This document shows, in pieces, positions 41,895 to 51,262 of a stretch of DNA of 64,000 nt (positions are counted from its first letter, which is position 1; each line of letters begins with the position of its first letter). A model generated the notes under the pieces. That model was not told the origin of the DNA and searched no databases. It saw only the letters and a list, made by a program, of their open reading frames with translations. A program made the translations under genes and the position numbers. This stretch comes from Pseudomonas viridiflava (lineage in GTDB: Bacteria > Pseudomonadota > Gammaproteobacteria > Pseudomonadales > Pseudomonadaceae). The stretch covers positions 62,001 to 126,000 of the forward strand of contig NZ_UTKY01000016.1 of assembly GCF_900583165.1 (NCBI RefSeq), read 5' to 3'.

Positions 41895-43207
41895 TAGGCA
41901 TACCGCAGCAAGGCGTGGGGTGTGCCAGTAAAGGCGATAAAGCCCAGCACCGCGACCACGGCGGGTAATACCAGCCACCAGGCTTTTTGCGACATTGGCG
42001 GCAACGGGCTGCGGCGTTGGATAACGGTCAGGCTGAACGCGCACACCGACATCGCCAACAAGGTGCCTGCCAGGATGTCCGTCGGCCAGTGGGCGCCGAG
42101 GTAAACCCGCGACAGCGCAATGAATGCCGCAGGAATACAGCCCAGCAACAGCCAAGTCATGCGCAGTCGCGTCGGCTGACCGCAGCCGGCCAATACTGCC
42201 AGCGCCAGGAAGAACGCGAATGCCCCCGACGCATGCCCGCTGGGCATGCTGAAACTGGTCAGCGGGTCGGTGAGAATTTCCGGGCGGCCACGGGCGAAAA
42301 ACAGCTTGGTGCCGGTGTTGATCACCGCCGCACCCGCCAGCGTGGCGCCCACGAACAGCGCGTGACGCCATTGGCGGGCAAGCACCAACAGCGCGGTAAA
42401 TATGGCGCTGGCGACGAACATCTTCTTGAACTCACCCAGCTGCGTCACCATCACCATGGTGCGGTCCAGCCAGGCACTGCGGTGTTCCTGCACCAGGGCG
42501 CTCAGGCCTTGGTCGAAATCGTTGAGGTGCGGGTAGCCGATAAACAGTGCGATCAACAGCGTCAGGCTGGCGCAGCCAATCCACAACGTTGCGCGCCGAT
42601 GGCCACGCAGGCCGCTGTTCAAGCTCAAGCCCAGCAACACCGCGATGCACGCGGCGACAATACCCGCTTCCGGCCAGAAACCCTCCGGCAACGGCAGGCG
42701 GAATGCGGCCCCGGTGGCCCAGCCTGGCAGCAGGTAAGCCACCGTCCAGCCGGCGGCAGCCAGAATGCTGACGGCGGCGAAGCGCGGGAAGGGCATGTCG
42801 CACATGCCGGCCACCATGGGCAACATGGGGCGCAGCGGGCCGATGAAGCGTCCTACTAAGAGGCTGGCGATACCGTATTTATGGAAGTAGGTTTCGGCGC
42901 CGTTCATCCATTCCGGGTGGTGGCGCAAGCCAGGCAGGCGCCGGATGTTCTGATGGAAATGCCGCCCAAGAAAGTAGGAGACCCCATCGCCCAGTAAGCC
43001 GCCGAGAAAACCCAGCAGCAGGGTTTCACTCAACGACAGGGCGCCGCTGCCAGCGAGTGCGGCAATCGCAAACAACAACACCGTGCCTGGCACGATCAAC
43101 CCGGCGATGGCCAGGCACTCCACGCAGGCGACGATAAACACCGCCACCGCCAGCCATTGCGGGTTCAGGGTCAGCCAGCCGGTAATGCTATCGAGCCATG
43201 GGCCCAT
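41891..43207 (-). CDS. DedA-PAP2 fusion membrane phosphatase
   Basis: 438 residues. The N-terminal half (about 1-185) is a DedA domain: VECLAIAGLIVPGTVLL, GDGVSYFLGRHF and LVGRFIGPLRPMLPMVAG. The C-terminal half is a PAP2 phosphatase with its three motifs: KLFFARGRPE, SMPSGHASG and SRVYLGAHWPTD. The fusion probably moves and dephosphorylates isoprenoid or glycerol phospholipids at the inner membrane. The ATG at 43207 has a GGAG site 8 nt upstream, better than the earlier in-frame starts. Confidence 0.9.
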   Translation of the reverse strand: MGPWLDSITGWLTLNPQWLAVAVFIVACVECLAIAGLIVPGTVLLFAIAALAGSGALSLSETLLLGFLGGLLGDGVSYFLGRHFHQNIRRLPGLRHHPEWMNGAETYFHKYGIASLLVGRFIGPLRPMLPMVAGMCDMPFPRFAAVSILAAAGWTVAYLLPGWATGAAFRLPLPEGFWPEAGIVAACIAVLLGLSLNSGLRGHRRATLWIGCASLTLLIALFIGYPHLNDFDQGLSALVQEHRSAWLDRTMVMVTQLGEFKKMFVASAIFTALLVLARQWRHALFVGATLAGAAVINTGTKLFFARGRPEILTDPLTSFSMPSGHASGAFAFFLALAVLAGCGQPTRLRMTWLLLGCIPAAFIALSRVYLGAHWPTDILAGTLLAMSVCAFSLTVIQRRSPLPPMSQKAWWLVLPAVVAVLGFIAFTGTPHALLRYAY

Positions 43208-43256
43208 ACACTCAACTCCATTCATGAAATACAGAACTTGTGACACTGAAGATCAA

Positions 43257-43348
43257 CTGTGGGAGGGGGCTTGCCCCCGATAGCGGTGGGGCAGCCAAAC
43301 ATCCCTTCACTGGTACACCGCCATCGGGGGCAAGCCCCCTCCCACATG
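43257..43348. repeat. REPIN (DedA-PAP2/glycosylase gap)
   Basis: Doublet with outward ends (CTGTGGGAGGGGGCTTGCC at left, complement at right) in the 168-bp gap between two minus-strand genes. Both hairpins are intact. Confidence 0.88.
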
Positions 43349-43375
43349 GGGTTCTCTGTGTTGCTGCGAGCGGGT

Positions 43376-44059
43376 TCACAACAAAAAATAATCCCGGCCT
43401 TCGACCTGGCCCCGGCGTAGCGGGTTCCGTGTGCAATACGGCGCGTAGCCCGCATCGACGAAGCGGTACATCAAGTGCTCATCGCGCCCGCTTGGGATCC
43501 CTAAGCGCGTGGTCTGAATAACCTGGCTTGGCGTCTGCCCTACGTCTTCCACGAACAACTGCTCCTGATCGAAGCGCTTGGCATCCCACACCGGCACTTT
43601 CAGCCCCAAGGCCTTGCACAGTAGCGTCTGCCCGGCACACAGCTTTTGCGACGTGCGTGGGCTGCCATTGGCAGTCGGGTTGTTCAACAGCATCTGCGCC
43701 AGGCTTGCTGGCCCCGATATTTCATCGACCCACGGGTAAGCTGATTTGATCAACACGGCATTGCCTGGCCCCTGGGCGCTGAAGTTCAGCGAGTCACCAC
43801 CACGGGCGTAGTACATGTAGATATGGCCACCATCTAGAAACAAAGCCTTACGCTTTTCTGTGTAGCCGAGTGAGGCATGACTGCCTTTTTCGGCCACGTA
43901 ATAGGCTTCGGTTTCAATAATTCGCGCCGAAAGCCAGATTTCACCGACACGATGGCGTATGACTTTTCCGAGCAAATCTCGCGCAAGCATTTGCGCGTCA
44001 CGGTCGAAGAAGCTGTCGGGCAGGGCGCTGGCGGGGCGTTCAGGGGCTGAAGTGGGCAT
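43376..44059 (-). CDS. mpg: 3-methyladenine DNA glycosylase (AAG/Mpg family)
   Basis: 227 residues. ARDLLGKVIRH, ARIIETEAYYVAEKGSHASLGYTEKRKALF (catalytic Glu in ETEAY), GGHIYMYYARGGDSLNF and CKALGL are as in the human-type AAG family. It removes alkylated purines in base excision repair. The gene is alone on its strand between two REPIN-flanked gaps and the divergent proA. The start at 44059 is the first good ATG. Confidence 0.92.
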   Translation of the reverse strand: MPTSAPERPASALPDSFFDRDAQMLARDLLGKVIRHRVGEIWLSARIIETEAYYVAEKGSHASLGYTEKRKALFLDGGHIYMYYARGGDSLNFSAQGPGNAVLIKSAYPWVDEISGPASLAQMLLNNPTANGSPRTSQKLCAGQTLLCKALGLKVPVWDAKRFDQEQLFVEDVGQTPSQVIQTTRLGIPSGRDEHLMYRFVDAGYAPYCTRNPLRRGQVEGRDYFLL

Positions 44060-44170
44060 GGCGGTCTGAGGTTAATACGGCTAAATGTGACGGAATAGTA
44101 ACAACTCCCCGCTTAATTACCGCTGAACGCCAGGTTTTTACAGTTCATTTCGACCATCCGCCCCACACCG

Positions 44171-44200
44171 CTGTCAGTCGAGCGGCGTCACAGCTATAAT
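44171..44200 (+). promoter_or_regulatory. Sigma-70 promoter of proA
   Basis: CTGTCA (44171-44176) and a perfect TATAAT (44195-44200) with an 18-bp spacer, ending 34 bp upstream of the proA ATG. The position and -10 match are good. Confidence 0.6.
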
Positions 44201-44234
44201 CTGCCGCTTTCCTCTTTGCCAAGACTCCCTGACC

Positions 44235-45500
44235 ATGACTGAGTCCGTTCTTGACTACATGACCCGCCTGGGTCGCGCTGCCCGTCAGGCCTCGCGGTTG
44301 ATCGCCCGTGCGAGCACTGCGCAGAAGAACCGTGCCCTGCTGGCGGCCGCTGACGCTCTGGATGCCTCGCGCTCCGAGCTCACCGCTGCCAACGAGCAAG
44401 ACCTCGCCAACGGCCGCGCCAATGGCCTGGAGCCGGCCCTGCTGGACCGCCTGGCGCTGACCCCAGCACGTATCGACGACATGATCGAAGGCCTGCGTCA
44501 GGTGGCCAAGCTGCCTGACCCCATTGGTGAAATCCGCGATATGCGTTACCTGCCGTCCGGCATCCAAGTGGGCAAGATGCGCGTGCCCCTGGGTGTGATC
44601 GGCATCATCTATGAGTCGCGCCCGAACGTGACCATCGACGCCGCGAGCCTGTGCCTCAAGTCGGGCAACGCCACCATCCTGCGTGGCGGTTCCGAAGCCA
44701 TTAATTCAAATCGCGCCATTGCGGCCTGCATCCAACAGGGCCTGGCCGTGGCCGAGCTGCCTGCCGAAGTGGTGCAAGTGGTCGAAACCACCGACCGCGC
44801 TGCTGTTGGCGCGCTGATTACCATGCCCGAATTCGTCGACGTGATCGTGCCACGCGGTGGCAAGAGCCTGATCGAACGCGTCAGCCGCGATGCCAAGGTG
44901 CCAGTCATCAAGCACCTGGACGGCGTGTGCCACGTGTACATCGACATCGCCGCCGACATCGACAAGGCGATTCGCATCGCCGACAACGCCAAGACCCACC
45001 GTTACGCGCCGTGCAACACCATGGAAACCCTGTTGGTGCACGCCGGCATTGCCGAGCGCGTGCTGCCGCCGCTGGCTGCCATCTACCGCGACAAAGGTGT
45101 GGAATTGCGCGGTTGCGTGCGCACCCGTGCGCTGTTGGGCGCGGACGTGATCGAAGCCACCGAGCTGGATTGGTACACCGAGTACACAGCGCCGATCCTG
45201 TCGATCAAGATCGTCGATGACCTTGACGAGGCCATCGAGCACATCAACACCTACGGCTCCAAGCATACCGACGCCATTGTTTCGGAGCATTTCAGCGATG
45301 CGCGGCGCTTCCTCAACGAAGTGGATTCCGCTTCGGTGATGATCAACGCCTCGACGCGCTTTGCCGACGGTTTCGAGTATGGCCTGGGCGCAGAGATCGG
45401 TATTTCCACCGACAAGCTCCATGCACGTGGCCCGGTTGGCCTTGAAGGCCTGACCAGCGAGAAGTACGTGGTGTTCGGCGACGGTCATGTGCGCACTTGA
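44235..45500 (+). CDS. proA: Gamma-glutamyl phosphate reductase ProA
   Basis: 421 residues. [39 protein letters not shown] and [19 protein letters not shown] are typical; [16 protein letters not shown] holds the catalytic Cys. It reduces gamma-glutamyl phosphate to glutamate semialdehyde in proline synthesis. The stop overlaps the nadD ATG (TGATG). The promoter is visible upstream. Confidence 0.97.
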   Translation: MTESVLDYMTRLGRAARQASRLIARASTAQKNRALLAAADALDASRSELTAANEQDLANGRANGLEPALLDRLALTPARIDDMIEGLRQVAKLPDPIGEIRDMRYLPSGIQVGKMRVPLGVIGIIYESRPNVTIDAASLCLKSGNATILRGGSEAINSNRAIAACIQQGLAVAELPAEVVQVVETTDRAAVGALITMPEFVDVIVPRGGKSLIERVSRDAKVPVIKHLDGVCHVYIDIAADIDKAIRIADNAKTHRYAPCNTMETLLVHAGIAERVLPPLAAIYRDKGVELRGCVRTRALLGADVIEATELDWYTEYTAPILSIKIVDDLDEAIEHINTYGSKHTDAIVSEHFSDARRFLNEVDSASVMINASTRFADGFEYGLGAEIGISTDKLHARGPVGLEGLTSEKYVVFGDGHVRT

Positions 45501-46144
45501 TGGCTAAACGCATCGGGCTGCTCGGCGGTACTTTCGACCCCGTGCACATCGGCCATTTGCGCAGTGCCCTGGAAGTCGCGGATGCCCTCGCGCTGGATGA
45601 GTTGCGCCTGACCCCTAATTTCCGGCCGCCGCACCGCGATACGCCACAGGTGTCGCCGCAGCAACGCCTTGAAATGGTGCGCCTGGCTGTTGACGGCATC
45701 GCGCCGTTGGTGGTGGACGACCGCGAGCTCAAGCGCGATAAACCGTCCTACACTGTTGACACCCTGGAACTGATGCGCGCCGAGTTGGCCGTAGATGACC
45801 AGTTGTTTCTGCTTTTGGGCTGGGACGCATTTTGCGGCCTGCCCTCTTGGCATCGCTGGGAGGAACTCCTCCAGCACTGCCACATCCTGGTTCTGCAACG
45901 CCCGGATGCCGACAGCGAACCGCCGGATGCCTTGCGCAACCTGCTGGCCGCGCGGTCGGTAAGTGACCCCTTGGCCCTGACCGGGCCGAACGGGAATATT
46001 GCATTCGTCTGGCAGACCCCGCTTGCGGTGTCTGCCACCCAGATCCGTCAACTGCTGGCCAGCGGTAAGTCGGTACGTTTCCTGGTGCCTGACGCGGTCC
46101 TGGCCTACATCGATGCGCACGGGCTTTACCGTGCGTCGAACTGA
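45500..46144 (+). CDS. nadD: Nicotinate-nucleotide adenylyltransferase NadD
   Basis: 214 residues of the HxGH nucleotidyltransferase class: [21 protein letters not shown] holds HIGH (parts [11 protein letters not shown]), and [20 protein letters not shown] is the ISSTxIR-like motif. It adenylates nicotinate mononucleotide in NAD synthesis. The ATG at 45500 overlaps the proA stop by one base. An in-frame TTG just upstream is less likely. Confidence 0.96.
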   Translation: MAKRIGLLGGTFDPVHIGHLRSALEVADALALDELRLTPNFRPPHRDTPQVSPQQRLEMVRLAVDGIAPLVVDDRELKRDKPSYTVDTLELMRAELAVDDQLFLLLGWDAFCGLPSWHRWEELLQHCHILVLQRPDADSEPPDALRNLLAARSVSDPLALTGPNGNIAFVWQTPLAVSATQIRQLLASGKSVRFLVPDAVLAYIDAHGLYRASN

Positions 46145-46160
46145 AAAGGCGCGCTTGAAC

Positions 46161-46176
46161 GTACGAACATTCGTAC
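46161..46176. promoter_or_regulatory. Inverted repeat in nadD-rsfS gap
   Basis: GTACGAA-CA-TTCGTAC, a perfect 7-bp inverted repeat. A partial direct repeat, CGAACATACGAG, follows at 46188-46199. It lies 38 bp upstream of the rsfS ATG. It could be an operator; no regulator is assigned. Confidence 0.35.
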
Positions 46177-46213
46177 AGCAAGCGCCCGAACATACGAGCA
46201 AAACGAGTTTTAT

Positions 46214-46708
46214 ATGACGAACAAAGACGTAAGCAAAGTTAAGCGCAAAGGCACCTTCAAAAGCGCCCCGCTGCCAGTAGAAGCCCACGTTGGCCCTGAG
46301 CTGGCTGGCGAAGAGCTGGTAAAAGTCGCCGTAGCTGCCCTGGAAGACGTAAAGGCCCAGGACATCCAGGTGCTGGACGTGCGCGACAAGCAAAGCATCA
46401 CCGACTTCATGATCATTGCCACCGGTACGTCGAACCGCCAGATCGGCGCGATGCTCGACAAGGTGCGTGAAGCCGTCAAAGCCCAAGGCGTAAAGCCGCT
46501 GGGTGAAGAAGGCAAGGGCGACAGCGACTGGGTGCTGCTGGACATGGACGACGTGATCGTTCATATGATGACCTCCAACGCCCGTCAGTTCTACGACCTG
46601 GAACGCCTGTGGAAAGGCGCTGAGCAGAGCCGTGCCGCCGATGGCAAGCACCACAGCCCGGAAGTGGGCCACGCGCACTTCGACAAGCTGAACAAAGACC
46701 AGGAATAA
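46214..46708 (+). CDS. rsfS: Ribosomal silencing factor RsfS
   Basis: 164 residues. The RsfS core (VKVAVAALEDVKAQDIQVLDVRDKQSITDFMIIATGTSNRQ, in parts KAQDIQVLDVRDKQSITDFM) starts near residue 35 and ends about residue 135. RsfS binds L14 on the 50S subunit and blocks subunit joining in poor nutrition. The protein is longer than the usual 105-120 residues because of a basic N-terminal tail and a His/Lys-rich C-terminal tail. The ribosome-binding site before the ATG at 46214 is weak, but no later ATG would keep the core. Confidence 0.93.
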   Translation: MTNKDVSKVKRKGTFKSAPLPVEAHVGPELAGEELVKVAVAALEDVKAQDIQVLDVRDKQSITDFMIIATGTSNRQIGAMLDKVREAVKAQGVKPLGEEGKGDSDWVLLDMDDVIVHMMTSNARQFYDLERLWKGAEQSRAADGKHHSPEVGHAHFDKLNKDQE

Positions 46709-46717
46709 GGAACGGCT

Positions 46718-47185
46718 GTGCGCCTGCGTCTGATTGCTGTCGGTTCACGCATGCCCAAGTGGGTGGAAGAAGGCTGGCACGAGTATGCCAAGCGTCTGCC
46801 CGCTGAGCTGTCGCTGGAACTGGTAGAGATACCGCTCAATACCCGGGGCAAGAATGCCGATGTGGCGCGCTTTATCCGTCAGGAAGGCGAAGCCATGTTG
46901 GCCAAGGTCGGCCCCAACGAGCGCATCGTCACCCTCGAAGTGCACGGCAAGCCCTGGAGCACCGAGCAACTGGCGGTGGAACTGGACCGCTGGCGCCTGG
47001 ATTCGCGCACGGTCAACTTCATGGTCGGCGGCCCCGAAGGGCTGGCGCCGGAAGTCTGCGCGCGGGCTGATCAGCGCTGGTCGCTGTCGGCGCTGACATT
47101 GCCGCACCCGTTGGTAAGGATTCTGATCGGTGAACAGCTGTATCGCGCCTGGACAGTTCTGTCCGGGCACCCTTACCACAAATAG
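46718..47185 (+). CDS. rlmH: 23S rRNA (pseudouridine1915-N3)-methyltransferase RlmH
   Basis: 155 residues from a GTG start. It is a SPOUT methyltransferase: [19 protein letters not shown] at the N-terminus and the knot region [13 protein letters not shown]...[24 protein letters not shown] (parts shown). It methylates pseudouridine 1915 in helix 69. The rsfS-rlmH-mrdA-rodA order is conserved in many Gammaproteobacteria. Confidence 0.97.
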
Positions 47186-47200
47186 TCTGCGCCCCTTTCG

Positions 47201-49099
47201 ATGACCCAGCCGATCCGCATCAAGGACCACGAGAAAGACGCACGTCTGGTACGCGCGCGGGTGGTGTTTGGCGCGTTTTTGGTGGTGGGCCTGATCGGGG
47301 TGTTGATTGCGCGCCTGTATTTCCTGCAGGTGATCCAGTACGACTATCACTCCACATTGTCGGAAAACAACCGGGTGCATGTGCAGCCGATTCCGCCGAC
47401 CCGTGGGCTGATCTTCGACCGCAATGGCGTGGTGGTTGCGGACAACCGGCCCAGCTTCAGCCTGAGCATGACCCGCGAACGCTCCGGCGATTGGCAGCAG
47501 ATCCTCGATGTGATCGTCGAGGTGCTGCAACTGACGCCGGAAGACCGGGTGATTTTCGAAAAACGCATGAAACAGGGGCGCCGGCCGTTTGAGCCGGTGC
47601 CGATCCTGTTTGAGCTGACCGAAGAGCAGATCGCACGGATCGCGGTGAACCAGTTCCGCTTGCCGGGAGTGGAAGTGGTGGCGCAGTTGGTGCGCCACTA
47701 CCCGCAAGGGCCGCACTTTGCCCACTCTGTAGGCTACATGGGGCGCATCAACGAAAAAGAGCTCAAAAGCCTCGATCCGGTGAATTACAGCGGCACCCAC
47801 CATATCGGCAAGACCGGCATCGAGCGTTTCTACGAGCCCGAGCTGCACGGCCAGGTGGGTTACGAAGAAGTCGAGACCAACGCCCGTGGCCGTGTGCTGC
47901 GGGTGCTCAAGCGCACCGACCCGGTACCGGGCAAAGACATTGTGCTGAGCCTGGACATCAAGCTGCAGGAAGCGGCCGAGATGGCCCTCGGGGGGCGACG
48001 TGGTGCAGTGGTAGCGCTGGACCCGAAGACTGGCGAAGTACTGGCCATGGTCAGTCAGCCAAGCTTTGACCCCAACTTGTTCGTCACCGGTATCAGCTTC
48101 AAGGCCTACGCCGAGTTGCGTGATTCCATCGACCGGCCGTTGTTCAACCGTGTCTTGCGCGGCTTGTACCCGCCAGGTTCGACCATCAAGCCGGCGGTGG
48201 CGATTGCCGGCCTGGATGCGGGCGTGGTCACGGCCTCCAGCCGTGTGTATGACCCGGGCTACTACATGCTGCCCAACTACGATCACAAATACCGTAACTG
48301 GAACCGCACCGGTGACGGCTATGTCGATTTGGACACCGCGATCATGCGCTCCAACGACACCTATTTTTACGACCTGGCCCACAAGCTGGGTATCGACCGC
48401 TTGTCTGCCTATATGGGCAAGTTCGGGCTGGGTCAGAAAGTCTCCCTGGATATGTTCGAAGAATCCCCCGGCCTGATGCCATCGCGGGAGTGGAAACGCG
48501 CAACCCGCCGCCAGGCGTGGTTCCCGGGTGAAACCCTGATCCTCGGGATTGGCCAGGGCTATATGCAGGCCACACCCTTGCAGTTGGCCCAGGCCACGGC
48601 ACTGGTGGCTAATAAAGGCATCTGGAACCGCCCGCACTTGGCCAAGACCATAGAAGGCGAAAAGCCGGTGGATGACAACCCCATCCCAGACATCGTGCTG
48701 CGTGACCCGTCGGACTGGACCAAGGTCAACCACGGTATGCAGCAAGTGATGCACGGTGCTCGTGGCACCGCGCGCAAGGCAGCCATCGGCGCGCAGTACC
48801 GTATTGCCGGCAAGAGCGGTACCGCGCAGGTGGTCGCGATCAAGCAGGGCGAGAAATATGACCGCTCCAAGGTTCAGGAGCGCCACCGTGACCACGCCTT
48901 GTTCGTGGGCTTTGCCCCGGCGGATGACCCGAAAATCGTCGTGGCCGTGATGGTCGAGAACGGTGAGTCTGGCTCCGGCGTTGCCGCGCCTGTGGTGCGA
49001 CAGATCCTCGATGCCTGGCTGTTGGCCGACGACGGCAGGCTCAAGCCCGAATATGGCGGCCCCCCTTCAAGCACCGAGGTTACGGCCAGTGAAGAGTAA
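47201..49099 (+). CDS. mrdA: Penicillin-binding protein 2 (elongasome transpeptidase)
   Basis: 632 residues: one N-terminal membrane helix (about residues 20-45), a PBP dimerisation domain and a transpeptidase domain with PPGSTIKPAVA (SxxK; catalytic Ser), MRSNDTYFY (SxN) and AGKSGTAQV (KSG). It cross-links side-wall peptidoglycan with RodA. It is the target of mecillinam-type beta-lactams. The start at 47201 and length match the family. It is also called pbpA in pseudomonads. Confidence 0.96.
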   Translation: MTQPIRIKDHEKDARLVRARVVFGAFLVVGLIGVLIARLYFLQVIQYDYHSTLSENNRVHVQPIPPTRGLIFDRNGVVVADNRPSFSLSMTRERSGDWQQILDVIVEVLQLTPEDRVIFEKRMKQGRRPFEPVPILFELTEEQIARIAVNQFRLPGVEVVAQLVRHYPQGPHFAHSVGYMGRINEKELKSLDPVNYSGTHHIGKTGIERFYEPELHGQVGYEEVETNARGRVLRVLKRTDPVPGKDIVLSLDIKLQEAAEMALGGRRGAVVALDPKTGEVLAMVSQPSFDPNLFVTGISFKAYAELRDSIDRPLFNRVLRGLYPPGSTIKPAVAIAGLDAGVVTASSRVYDPGYYMLPNYDHKYRNWNRTGDGYVDLDTAIMRSNDTYFYDLAHKLGIDRLSAYMGKFGLGQKVSLDMFEESPGLMPSREWKRATRRQAWFPGETLILGIGQGYMQATPLQLAQATALVANKGIWNRPHLAKTIEGEKPVDDNPIPDIVLRDPSDWTKVNHGMQQVMHGARGTARKAAIGAQYRIAGKSGTAQVVAIKQGEKYDRSKVQERHRDHALFVGFAPADDPKIVVAVMVENGESGSGVAAPVVRQILDAWLLADDGRLKPEYGGPPSSTEVTASEE

Positions 49100-49130
49100 T
49101 TTTGACCGCATTCTCTCAAGCGAGGATGTG

Positions 49131-50234
49131 ATGCGTCGCCGCGCGACGTTGTTGCAGCGCATGCATATCGATGGTCCGTTGCTGATCCTGCTGCTGACCT
49201 TGGCGGCCGGCAGCCTGTTCGTCCTGTATTCCGCCAGTGGCAAGAACTGGGATCTGCTGATCAAGCAAGCCTCGTCGTTCGGCCTAGGCCTTTTGTCGAT
49301 GGTGGTGATCGCCCAGTTGGAACCGCGCTTTATGGCGCGCTGGGTGCCATTGGGTTATGTCGCCGGTGTGTTGCTACTGGTGGTGGTGGACGTCATGGGT
49401 CACAACGCCATGGGCGCGACCCGCTGGATCAACATCCCAGGGGTGATCCGCTTCCAGCCGTCGGAATTCATGAAGATCTTGATGCCGGCCACCATCGCCT
49501 GGTACCTGTCCAAGCGCACCTTGCCGCCGCAGCTCAAGCACGTGGGGATCAGCCTGATGCTGATCGGCGTGCCGTTCATTTTGATTGTGCGCCAGCCGGA
49601 CTTGGGTACGTCGCTGCTGATTCTGGCCGGCGGTGCATTCGTACTGTTTATGGGGGGCTTACGCTGGCGCTGGATCCTCAGCGTGCTGGCCGCCGCCGTG
49701 CCCGTGGCCATCGCCATGTGGTTCTTCTTTATGCACGACTACCAGAAGCAGCGGATTCTGACGTTCCTCGACCCGGAGAGCGATCCGCTCGGCACCGGCT
49801 GGAACATCATCCAGTCGAAGGCGGCCATCGGCTCAGGCGGCGTGTTCGGCAAGGGCTGGCTGTTGGGTACCCAGTCGCACTTGGACTTCCTGCCAGAGAG
49901 CCACACTGACTTCATCATTGCGGTGTTGGGCGAGGAGTTCGGCCTGGTGGGCATTTGCGCCCTGCTGCTGATCTACCTGCTGTTGATTGGTCGTGGCCTG
50001 GTGATCACCGCCCAGGCGCAGACGCTGTTCGGCAAACTGCTGGCCGGTGCCTTGACCATGACGTTTTTTGTTTATGTTTTCGTCAACATCGGTATGGTCA
50101 GTGGCCTGCTGCCGGTGGTGGGGGTGCCGTTGCCATTCATTAGCTACGGCGGAACTTCGCTGGTGACATTGCTGTCAGCGTTTGGGGTTTTGATGTCGAT
50201 TCATACGCATCGCAAATGGATCGCACAGGTTTGA
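49131..50234 (+). CDS. rodA: Peptidoglycan glycosyltransferase RodA
   Basis: 367 residues from the ATG at 49131, which has a GCGAGG site; a GTG at 49089, overlapping mrdA, would add 14 residues. It is a SEDS protein with about 10 membrane helices: LFVLYSASGKNWDLL, NIPGVIRFQPSEFMK, FLPESHTDFIIAVLGEEFGLVG (with the catalytic Asp loop) and PLPFISYGGTSLVTLL. It polymerises lipid II with PBP2 in the rod complex. Confidence 0.95.
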   Translation: MRRRATLLQRMHIDGPLLILLLTLAAGSLFVLYSASGKNWDLLIKQASSFGLGLLSMVVIAQLEPRFMARWVPLGYVAGVLLLVVVDVMGHNAMGATRWINIPGVIRFQPSEFMKILMPATIAWYLSKRTLPPQLKHVGISLMLIGVPFILIVRQPDLGTSLLILAGGAFVLFMGGLRWRWILSVLAAAVPVAIAMWFFFMHDYQKQRILTFLDPESDPLGTGWNIIQSKAAIGSGGVFGKGWLLGTQSHLDFLPESHTDFIIAVLGEEFGLVGICALLLIYLLLIGRGLVITAQAQTLFGKLLAGALTMTFFVYVFVNIGMVSGLLPVVGVPLPFISYGGTSLVTLLSAFGVLMSIHTHRKWIAQV

Positions 50235-50245
50235 ATAAGGTGAAG

Positions 50246-51262
50246 ATGTCAATGCAAGTAATGCGCGGCTGGGCGACTCGGCATGCATCCTGGATGGGCC
50301 TGATTGGCCTGCTGGGTGCAACGCAAGAGGCGCAGGCCGGTGACTACGATGGTTCACCCCAGGTCGCCGAATTTGTCGGCGAGATGACCCGCGACTACGG
50401 TTTTGCCGGTGAACAACTGATGGGCGTGTTCCGCGAGGCGCAAAAGAAGCAGGCGATCCTCGACGCCATCTCCCGCCCGGCCGAGCGCGTCAAACAGTGG
50501 AAGGAATACCGCCCGATGTTCCTCACCGATGCCCGCGTGGCTCGGGGGGTGGATTTCTGGCGCCAGCACGAGGCCGTGCTGGCCCGCGCCGAGCAGGAAT
50601 ACGGGGTGCCGGCCCAAGTGATTGTCGCGATCATTGGCATCGAAACCTTCTACGGCCGCAATACCGGCAGCTACCGGGTGATCGACGCACTGTCGACCCT
50701 GGGCTTCGATTACCCGCCGCGTGCCGACTTCTTCCGCAAGGAGCTGCGCGAATTTCTGCTGCTGGCCCGCGAGGAGCAGGTCGACCCGCTGACGCTTAAA
50801 GGTTCCTACGCCGGTGCAATGGGCTTGCCGCAATTTATGCCGAGCAGCTTTCGCGCCTATGCGGTGGACTTTGACGGCGACGGCCATATCAATATCTGGA
50901 GCAACCCGGACGACGCCATCGGCAGTGTGGCCAGCTACTTCAAGCGCCACGGCTGGGTCGCGGGCGAACCGGTGGTGATCCGCGCCGATGTCACTGGCGA
51001 TCGCGCCGATGAAGGCTTGACCCAGGGCATCGAGCCGGCCAAGACGGTCGGGGAGTTGCGGGCGCTGGGCTGGTCGAGTCAGAATGCGCTGCCTGACGAT
51101 ATGCCGGTCACAGCGTTCCGCCTCGAAGGTGAGAACGGCCCGGAATACTGGATGGGCCTGAAGAATTTCTACGCAATTACGCGTTATAACCGCAGTGTGA
51201 TGTACGCCATGGCCGTGCATCAGCTGTCAGACATGCTGGTCCAAGCACGGGGCAACAAGTAA
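50246..51262 (+). CDS. mltB: Lytic murein transglycosylase B
   Basis: 338 residues. A signal-like N-terminus, then the SltB/MltB fold: QVIVAIIGIETFYGRNTGSYRV holds the catalytic Glu (GIETFYG), and GSYAGAMGLPQFMPSSF and AVDFDGDGHINIWSNPDDAIGS follow. It cleaves glycan strands to 1,6-anhydromuropeptides. No clear lipobox is seen, so it may be soluble in the periplasm, unlike E. coli MltB. The ATG at 50246 has an AAGG site; the one at 50252 is also possible. Confidence 0.92.
   Translation: MSMQVMRGWATRHASWMGLIGLLGATQEAQAGDYDGSPQVAEFVGEMTRDYGFAGEQLMGVFREAQKKQAILDAISRPAERVKQWKEYRPMFLTDARVARGVDFWRQHEAVLARAEQEYGVPAQVIVAIIGIETFYGRNTGSYRVIDALSTLGFDYPPRADFFRKELREFLLLAREEQVDPLTLKGSYAGAMGLPQFMPSSFRAYAVDFDGDGHINIWSNPDDAIGSVASYFKRHGWVAGEPVVIRADVTGDRADEGLTQGIEPAKTVGELRALGWSSQNALPDDMPVTAFRLEGENGPEYWMGLKNFYAITRYNRSVMYAMAVHQLSDMLVQARGNK

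Noticed and set aside
43257..43348. Repeated GC-rich palindromes as a possible CRISPR array.
   Set aside because: They are two-unit inverted REP doublets scattered over 40 kb, not a regular direct-repeat array, and no cas genes are present.
46745..48895. A 716-codon minus-strand open frame opposite rlmH and mrdA.
   Set aside because: Spans two well-identified genes in antisense; composition is that of a shadow frame.
50354..51220. A 288-codon minus-strand frame opposite mltB.
   Set aside because: Shadow of mltB; the sense strand has the full lytic transglycosylase motif set.
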